In this document: one piece after another, positions 5,367-5,925 of the stretch
Layout of the letters: every line of letters starts with the position of its first letter
Position numbering within the stretch: the stretch's first letter is position 1
NCBI GenBank assembly: GCA_021203685.1
Contig: JAJQAS010000017.1
Span: 1 to 5,925, forward strand
Reading direction: 5' to 3'
Source of the DNA: Clostridiales bacterium
GTDB lineage: Bacteria > Bacillota > Clostridia > Oscillospirales > Oscillospiraceae
Length of the DNA stretch: 5,925 nt
The notes under the pieces: model-generated
The model's database searches: none
The model's input: only the letters and a program-made list of their open reading frames with translations
Told to the model about the DNA's origin: nothing
Program-made: the position numbers and the translations under genes

Positions 5367-5925
5367 TTATCCTTTCCGCCGGTCGCTGAGGTAATAGGGC
5401 TTCATCAGCGACTTCTGTTCGGTGGAGTCCTTCTGACGCTCCGGGCGCTCCGTCCGGGGCGGGACACGGGTCTTTTTGCCCTGGTTCGCCGGATGTTGCC
5501 GGGAGTTGTTCCCGGTGGTCTGCTTCTGGACGGCGGCAGACTTCGAGGGCTGCTGCCGGGCCTTTTTTCCGTCTGTTTGCTTCTGAGGGGCGGATTTCCC
5601 ACCGCTCTGCTTTTGGGCGGCGGACTTCTGCTTGCCCTCCTGCTTTTGCGGGGCGGATTCCGGCTTCTGGCTGGCGGGTTTTTTACCGGTGGACTTTTTG
5701 CCTGACTTTTTGCCGGGCTTCCCGGCGGAGTCCGGTTCCTCCCGCCGCTCCGGGCGGTACCGCTCGGGAATTTCCTTCCGGTCCGAAAACAGCCGGTCGG
5801 TGGCGTCCCGGGCGGGGGTGTTCAGCTTGCGGCTGGTGTCCACGGTGCGGCTGGCGAAGGTCTCCTTCAGCTCCACGTTGGGCAGCAGCGAGACGCTGCT
5901 CAGGGAGGGGATGACCTTTTTCTCC
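5367..5925 (-). CDS. Unknown protein with basic, low-complexity Lys/Gln/Ser/Pro C-terminal tail (5' end beyond window)
   Basis: The frame is open from the right edge, reading EKKVIPSLSSVSLLPNVELKETFASR and on, to a TAA at 5369-5367, so the N-terminus is missing. A start at the GTG 5876 is possible by length but unlikely because the frame continues upstream. The first visible 60 residues (ending near ERYRPERREEP) are mixed and may end a folded domain. The next 100 are very basic and repetitive (KKSGKKSTGKK, then four SAxQKQ-like units), ending with a less biased tail SLMKPYYLSDRRKG. No transmembrane segment is visible. The composition suggests a disordered tail that may bind nucleic acid or an acidic partner, but I do not recognise the family and assign no function. 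It is 4 nt upstream of lspA, so it is probably in the same operon, and the lspA ribosome binding site lies inside its last codons. Confidence 0.75.
   Translation of the reverse strand, partial: EKKVIPSLSSVSLLPNVELKETFASRTVDTSRKLNTPARDATDRLFSDRKEIPERYRPERREEPDSAGKPGKKSGKKSTGKKPASQKPESAPQKQEGKQKSAAQKQSGGKSAPQKQTDGKKARQQPSKSAAVQKQTTGNNSRQHPANQGKKTRVPPRTERPERQKDSTEQKSLMKPYYLSDRRKG
5520..5657 (-). repeat. Imperfect SAxQKQ repeats within the unknown gene
   Basis: Four imperfect units are visible in the translation: SAPQKQ, SAAQKQ, SAPQKQ and SAAVQKQ, spaced about 10 to 19 residues apart. The DNA copies are diverged, so this is an old or selected protein-level repeat, not a recent tandem duplication. 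Such tracts often vary in unit number between strains. Confidence 0.6.

Overview
The window looks like ordinary chromosomal sequence from a GC-rich, anaerobic, gut-type Firmicute. The likeliest group is Clostridia, Oscillospiraceae-like (Flavonifractor/Lawsonibacter/Intestinimonas type). This rests on strongly GC-biased codon use, Gram-positive style ribosome binding sites (AAAGGA, AGGAGG), a clostridial DUF4364 gene, a CmpB-type membrane protein, and a LUD protein with a C-terminal cysteine cluster. The lineage call is inference; no marker gene such as rRNA is present.

Left part (1-1521, minus strand). The N-terminal part of thiC (HMP-phosphate synthase) runs off the left edge. Its leader (about 497-744) holds a clear TPP riboswitch aptamer followed by an intrinsic terminator, so thiC is very probably shut off by transcription attenuation when thiamine diphosphate is plentiful. 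Upstream on the same strand is a complete formate/nitrite transporter family (FNT) gene with a GTG start and a good sigma-A type promoter.

Middle part (1522-3968). A divergent intergenic region of 251 bases carries promoters for both directions. Rightward, three tightly packed genes follow: a DUF4364 winged-helix-like protein, a multi-pass CmpB-family membrane protein with a long C-terminal coiled coil, and a LUD-domain (LutC/YkgG-like) protein. They are spaced 7 and 1 nt apart and probably form one operon. The 169-base convergent gap after them contains a nested GC-rich inverted repeat, probably a dispersed REP/MITE-like element, and a bidirectional terminator.

Right part (3969-5925, minus strand). 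Three genes read leftward: a partial unknown protein with a very basic, low-complexity Lys/Gln/Ser/Pro tail, lspA (lipoprotein signal peptidase), and an RluA/RluD-family 23S rRNA-type pseudouridine synthase. They are 4 nt apart and then overlap by 4 nt (ATGA), so they are probably co-transcribed from a promoter beyond the right edge. The lspA-pseudouridine synthase pair is the conserved Firmicute order (lspA-ylyB in Bacillus subtilis).

I do not see a defence system, CRISPR array, phage, integrase or tRNA/rRNA. Most of the content is housekeeping. The points most worth a second look are the nested inverted repeat, the DUF4364-CmpB-LUD cassette, the thiC riboswitch and its FNT neighbour, and the repetitive basic tail of the partial gene.
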